Position numbers and translations under genes: made by a program
NCBI GenBank assembly: GCA_004561785.1
Contig: SFUB01000004.1
Location: 1 to 33,002, forward strand
Length of the DNA stretch: 33,002 bases
Reading direction: 5' to 3'
DNA from: a bacterium
Lineage (GTDB): Bacteria; Bacillota_I; Bacilli_A; RFN20; CAG-826
Notes under the pieces: model-generated
What the model was told of the DNA's origin: nothing
Seen by the model: only the letters and a program-made list of their open reading frames with translations
The model's database searches: none
Shown here: positions 29,494-33,002 of the stretch, piece after piece
Layout: every line of letters begins with the position of its first letter
How positions within the stretch are numbered: position 1 is the first letter of the stretch

Positions 29494-31692
29494 TCAGTAA
29501 TCAAGCGGATCGACGTCGCAGACGATCTCCACCCCGCCTTTCCCGGAGAGATTGGTAAGAATTCTCATCAAATAAGAATGCACGTCTTCCCTGTTTTTGG
29601 TTTTGATGAGCAGGGTCCTTTGATAGACGCCATCGACCAAGGCGAAATAAGGGCTGATGGGGCCCAAGCAAACCGAATCCGGGAAACCTTGGGAATCGAA
29701 GTTCCGTTTGAGGTCGAAGCAGGCTTGGATGCAGCGTTCCTCGCTGCGGCAGCTCACTTTGAGCAAAAACAAATAACGGTAAGGGGGATATTGGGCGATT
29801 TTCCTTTCGGACATCTCTTTTTGGTAAAAACCTTCGTAGTCCTGCTTCGCCCCGAGGGTGATCGCGTAATGACGGGGATTATAGGTTTGGATGAGGGCCG
29901 TTCCCTGCTTCTCCCCCCTGCCGCTTCTGCCAACCGCCTGGGTGATGAGCTGGAAGGTCCTTTCCGCGGCCCGAAAGGTCGGGAGGGAAAGCCCGACGTC
30001 GGCTAAGACCACCCCGACGAGGGTGACGTTGGGGAAATCATGGCCCTTCGCGATCATCTGCGTGCCGACCAAGATGTCGTAATCCTGGGCGGCGAATTCC
30101 CGCAGAACCTTGGCGACGTTGTTCCTAACTTTGCCTACGTCACCGTCGAGCCTAGCGATCCGGGCATCTGGAAAATAACTTTCCTGCAGGACCTTGACGA
30201 TTCTTTCGGTCCCGAAGCCGACCCTCATGATCGCCTCCGATCCGCATTCGGGGCAGCGCATCGGATATTCTTCCACGTATCCGCAATGATGGCATTTCAG
30301 CATCCCATCCTGCTTGTGATAGGTGAGGTTGCCGTGGCAAGAGGGGCAAGTGAAGATATGCCCGCAGTGAGAGCAGGTGACATAGCTGGAGTAGCCCCGT
30401 CGATTCAAAAGCAAGACGACCTGCTCTTTCTTTTCCAAACGTTCTTTGATGGCACGGATAAGCTCTTTCGAGAAAAGCCGATCCCCAGGCATCATGTTTT
30501 CACGACGGGCCAAATCGATGATTTTAGTCTCCGGGAGTTCCCGTTCATTGACCCGATGGAGCATGGGCGCATATCCATAGACGCCTTTCTCCGCCCTGGC
30601 TTTGGTTTCTAGGCTAGGGGTCGCCGAGCCAAGGACCACCTTCGCGCCAAAATGCCCGGCCCGCAGGATCGCCACTTCCCTCGCATGATAAAACGGAAGG
30701 CTATCTTGCTTGTAGGATTCCGTGTGCTCCTCATCGAGGATGATGAGGCCAATGTTCTCCAAAGGCGCGAACACCGCGCTTCTCGCCCCGACGACGATTC
30801 TTGCTTTTCCGGAGGCAATGCGACGGTATTCGTCGTATTTCTCCGCGGGGGTGAGCTCGCTATGAAGGATGGCGACCTCCCCTTGGAAACGTCGCGAGAA
30901 ATATTCGACCATGGCCGGGGTGAGGGAAATCTCGGGAACGAGCATCAGCACACCCTTTCCTTGCTTCAAATAAGCCTCAGCCAGATGCAGATAGACCTCG
31001 GTTTTCCCAGACCCGGTAACCCCTTCCAGCAAATAGACGGGTTTTTCGCCATGAAGGATGGTCTCATAGGCTTTTCTTTGCTCGATATTGAGTTCATGGG
31101 GTTGCTCTTTTTCGAATTCAGGAATCACCAAGCGATCCCTTTCCTTTTGAAAAAGCTCTACTTTGCCTTTATCGATCAATGCCTTTACGATGCTTGGGCT
31201 GCCGATTTCCTTTTTGAGCACCTCACCGCTGTCTTTCACCAAACGCAGGGCCTCTTTTTGCTTGGGCGTCAGCCCTTCCTCGTCCTCATTTTTGACTCTC
31301 AGATAAGAGTCATAGGCAATCTTGGGGCCCTTCAGGGCGCCGTAAGAGGGCTTCAAGGAGGGGGGCAGCATCGCTTGGAGGACGGAGATCTTCGGAGCGA
31401 GATAATAGGAAGCGACTTCATCGCAAAGAGCCATAAGTTCCGGGCTCAGAAGGGGAGATTTGTCCAAAACGGAGGAGATGGACTGAAAGGAAAAGCCGTT
31501 TGACTTCTCAAGCTGTTCTCGGGTGAGGGAGGTGGGCGTCACGTTGATCACGTAGGCCACCAGATTTTGGCGGTTGAAAGGGATGAGGACCCTGACTCCG
31601 GGGACGATCTGTTCCGAGCCTTTATAAAGATAAGAAAAAGGACGGTTCAGAGAGGTCTTCGCATGTTGGATCAAAACATCGAGCAAAAGCAT
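29494..31692 (-). CDS. priA: Primosomal protein N' (replication restart helicase PriA)
   Basis: 732 residues. 3'-5' superfamily-2 helicase that reloads the replisome at stalled forks. N-terminal DNA-binding region, then Walker A GVTGSGKT (224-231), DEEH box (320-323), GSATPSLET, a zinc domain with paired cysteines (CSHCGHIFTCPSC, CHHCG, CPECG), and helicase motifs V-VI (GTQMIAKGHDFPNVTLVG, QAVGRSGRG). All motifs intact. The ATG at 31692 has no Shine-Dalgarno; a TATAAT ends eight bases before it. It lies 26 bases after the gmk stop. Confidence 0.97.
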   Translation of the reverse strand: MLLLDVLIQHAKTSLNRPFSYLYKGSEQIVPGVRVLIPFNRQNLVAYVINVTPTSLTREQLEKSNGFSFQSISSVLDKSPLLSPELMALCDEVASYYLAPKISVLQAMLPPSLKPSYGALKGPKIAYDSYLRVKNEDEEGLTPKQKEALRLVKDSGEVLKKEIGSPSIVKALIDKGKVELFQKERDRLVIPEFEKEQPHELNIEQRKAYETILHGEKPVYLLEGVTGSGKTEVYLHLAEAYLKQGKGVLMLVPEISLTPAMVEYFSRRFQGEVAILHSELTPAEKYDEYRRIASGKARIVVGARSAVFAPLENIGLIILDEEHTESYKQDSLPFYHAREVAILRAGHFGAKVVLGSATPSLETKARAEKGVYGYAPMLHRVNERELPETKIIDLARRENMMPGDRLFSKELIRAIKERLEKKEQVVLLLNRRGYSSYVTCSHCGHIFTCPSCHGNLTYHKQDGMLKCHHCGYVEEYPMRCPECGSEAIMRVGFGTERIVKVLQESYFPDARIARLDGDVGKVRNNVAKVLREFAAQDYDILVGTQMIAKGHDFPNVTLVGVVLADVGLSLPTFRAAERTFQLITQAVGRSGRGEKQGTALIQTYNPRHYAITLGAKQDYEGFYQKEMSERKIAQYPPYRYLFLLKVSCRSEERCIQACFDLKRNFDSQGFPDSVCLGPISPYFALVDGVYQRTLLIKTKNREDVHSYLMRILTNLSGKGGVEIVCDVDPLDY

Positions 31693-31700
31693 CCGATCGG

Positions 31701-31706
31701 ATTATA
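31701..31706 (-). promoter_or_regulatory. -10 box of priA, giving a leaderless transcript
   Basis: Perfect TATAAT in the 26-base gap between gmk and priA, followed by CCGATCGG (8 bases) and the ATG, the same geometry as leuS. -35 is not evident. Confidence 0.5.
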
Positions 31707-31718
31707 AAGCAGTTCGGG

Positions 31719-32288
31719 TCATTCGCCCAAAGCGGTTTTGATGATCGAGGCGATTTCAGAAGCGGCGCGCTCCACCGTGTCGTTTAAAACGACATGCTGG
31801 TATTTGGAGGCGAGGGGCAATTCGGCGCGGGCTTTGGCAAGGCGTTCCTCGATCACGGCTTCCGGTTCCGTCTTCCTTCCGCGAATGCGATTTTCGAGGT
31901 CTTTCAAAGAGGGGGGCATCAGGAAAATGGAAAGGGCGTCAGGGCATTTGGCGAGGACTTTCGCGGTGCCTTTGGTTTCGATTTCGAGAAGGACGTTCTT
32001 TCCTTCTTCCCTCATCTGCTCCACTTTGTCTTTGGGGGTGCCATAGCGGTTTCCCACGAATTCGGCCCATTCGAGCAGATTGCCGTTATCGATGTTCCTC
32101 TGAAATTCTTCCTTGGAGACGAAATAGTATTCCCGTCCATCCATCTCCCCGGGGCGGATCCCGCGGGTCGTCATCGAAACGGAGAAGAATAAGTGCAGGG
32201 AAGGGTCTTTCATAAGCTCCTTCCGGACGGTGCCTTTCCCAACGCCGCTGGGGCCAGATAGAATGATCAGCAAACCCTTCTTGTTCAT
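31719..32288 (-). CDS. gmk: Guanylate kinase
   Basis: 189 residues from the ATG at 32288. An ATG at 32297 adds three residues but overlaps the zone right after the -10 box, and homologues start at M.KGLLI.LSGPSGVGKGT. Phosphorylates GMP to GDP with ATP. P-loop SGPSGVGKGT (11-20), TTRGIRPGEMDGREYYFV for GMP binding, and EWAEFVGNRYGTP. Complete. rpoZ, which normally follows, is absent, and priA comes next. Confidence 0.95.
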   Translation of the reverse strand: MNKKGLLIILSGPSGVGKGTVRKELMKDPSLHLFFSVSMTTRGIRPGEMDGREYYFVSKEEFQRNIDNGNLLEWAEFVGNRYGTPKDKVEQMREEGKNVLLEIETKGTAKVLAKCPDALSIFLMPPSLKDLENRIRGRKTEPEAVIEERLAKARAELPLASKYQHVVLNDTVERAASEIASIIKTALGE

Positions 32289-32297
32289 GATTGGCAT

Positions 32298-32327
32298 ATC
32301 TTAATCGTTGAAAACCCCAAAAGGCAA
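32298..32327 (-). promoter_or_regulatory. gmk promoter
   Basis: Minus-strand -35 TTGCCT (32322-32327), 18 bases, -10 TAAGAT (32298-32303), then nine bases to the preferred ATG at 32288. No Shine-Dalgarno, so a transcript with a leader of only one or a few bases is expected. Confidence 0.45.
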
Positions 32328-32445
32328 GGGCGTTAGCCCTATTTTGAGGCTTTTTTGAAAGAGAAAGGCTTATCATCTTTTTCGTTCATTCCCATCAACG
32401 AAAGCCAAGCGCCCGTTTGCCGTCGCAACTCCCGCCCAAAAAGCG

Positions 32446-32451
32446 GATAAT
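32446..32451 (+). promoter_or_regulatory. -10 box of rqcH, probable leaderless start
   Basis: GATAAT followed by GTCGCC and the ATG at 32458. No ribosome binding site lies between. Same close spacing as leuS and priA. Confidence 0.45.
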
Positions 32452-32457
32452 GTCGCC

Positions 32458-33002
32458 ATGGCGTTGCGAAAGAACCAACTCAAAACCTATTCCTCCTTCT
32501 TGGATGAACATCTGCGAGGAAGGCATCTATCGAAGCTATGCCAATTCAATGAGGACGCATTCGCTTTTTCGCTTTCTAAGGGAGGGAAGCTGGTTTTTGT
32601 TTTGTCTGGGGATGACCCGCGGGTGTACCTGAGTCCTTCCCTAGGCGATGGGACGAGTTTTTCCAGCCCTTTTTCCTCGATTCTCCGCAAAACGCTCTCG
32701 AATGCCGTCATGGAGAAAGTCGAGCTCTACGGGGATGACCGCATTTTGCGTTTCTCTTTGCTTGGGGTGAATGAGGTCTATAAGCCGACGACTTATCAAT
32801 TGATCGCCGAGCTCATTCCCGCGAAGCCGAATCTGATTCTCTTGGAAGAAGGAAAAGTCCTCGGGGCCTATAAAACCAACACCCTTTCCGACGCCAGGCC
32901 AATCCTGAGGGGAGTGAATTACGTCATCCCTCCTAAAAAAGAAGGGTTCGCGTCTATAAAGGAAGAAGATCCTGCCTTTTCGCCCGAAGAATACACGGGA
33001 CG
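32458..33002 (+). CDS. rqcH: RqcH/NFACT family protein, N-terminal part (runs off the window)
   Basis: ATG 32458 opens a frame that continues past the right edge (181 codons seen). The translation begins MALRKNQLKTYSSFLDEHLRG and shows NFACT-N features: LSKGGKLVFVLSGDDPRVYLS, FSSILRKTLSNAVMEKVELYGDDRILRFSL and LIAELIPAKPNLILLEEGKVLGAYK. Known role: RqcH binds stalled 50S-peptidyl-tRNA and adds alanine tails for degradation (also annotated as fibronectin-binding protein). Divergent from gmk, near which this gene (yloA) is also found in Bacillus. C-terminal coiled coil and NFACT-R are outside the window. Confidence 0.88.
   Translation, partial: MALRKNQLKTYSSFLDEHLRGRHLSKLCQFNEDAFAFSLSKGGKLVFVLSGDDPRVYLSPSLGDGTSFSSPFSSILRKTLSNAVMEKVELYGDDRILRFSLLGVNEVYKPTTYQLIAELIPAKPNLILLEEGKVLGAYKTNTLSDARPILRGVNYVIPPKKEGFASIKEEDPAFSPEEYTG

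Noticed and set aside
1..33002. CRISPR array, insertion sequence, prophage or tRNA
   Set aside because: No regularly spaced repeats, transposase or integrase motifs, or tRNA cloverleaf signals were seen by eye on either strand; a tRNAscan or covariance search could still find something in the two gaps.

Overview
The window looks like a chromosomal segment of an uncultured member of the Bacilli close to the Mollicutes/Erysipelotrichales (inference). Support comes from a Firmicutes-type gmk-priA-rsmB-rlmN-prpC-prkC-rpe-rpmB block, an HrcA/CIRCE-controlled groESL, the GlgD form of ADP-glucose pyrophosphorylase, a PrkC kinase without PASTA domains, and an ABC ATPase with a large insertion of the kind seen in mycoplasmas. 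TGA, TAA and TAG all serve as stops and tryptophan is read from TGG, so this is the standard code. Almost everything is on the minus strand, so operons read from high to low coordinates.

Layout from left to right. (1) 1-310: no protein gene; two tandem minus-strand promoters and a boxA-like leader, probably feeding an rRNA operon just off the left edge. (2) 363-2365: groES-groEL with CIRCE, promoter and terminator. (3) 2388-3545: a lone LacI-family regulator with its own promoter and operator-like sites. (4) 3637-6343: pepV-trmB-ytpR. (5) 6378-15080: one long minus-strand unit, starting with a carbohydrate ABC transporter (ATPase, two permeases, lipoprotein) and continuing past a strong hairpin into a two-helix membrane protein, a SIR2-like protein and two RDD-family membrane proteins. 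(6) 15447-17869: leuS. (7) 18015-18935: the only long plus-strand gene in the middle, a flavin-reductase-like gene broken by an in-frame TAG. (8) 19027-22753: glgC-glgD-glgA, joined by 4-base overlaps. (9) 23135-23459: rpmB on the plus strand. (10) 23467-29445: an operon of DUF1904-like protein, rsmB-like gene, rlmN, prpC, prkC, rpe and a membrane protein. (11) 29494-33002: priA and gmk, with rqcH (NFACT) diverging and running off the right edge.

How the genes fit together: the LacI regulator and the sugar transporter share an operator-like motif, and glycogen synthesis and rpe suggest a carbohydrate-based metabolism. The right-hand third is a remodelled version of the standard Bacilli translation/kinase cluster: rpoZ, coaBC, def, fmt, rsgA and thiN are missing from their usual places, PrkC has lost its sensor half, and RsmB appears to have lost both catalytic cysteines and its SAM loop. 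Several genes (leuS, priA, gmk, rqcH, probably glgC) have a -10 box 6-9 bases before the start codon and no Shine-Dalgarno, which points to leaderless mRNAs. The most system-like novelty is the SIR2-like/membrane-protein cassette behind the sugar transporter. No CRISPR array, insertion sequence, tRNA or complete rRNA was seen.
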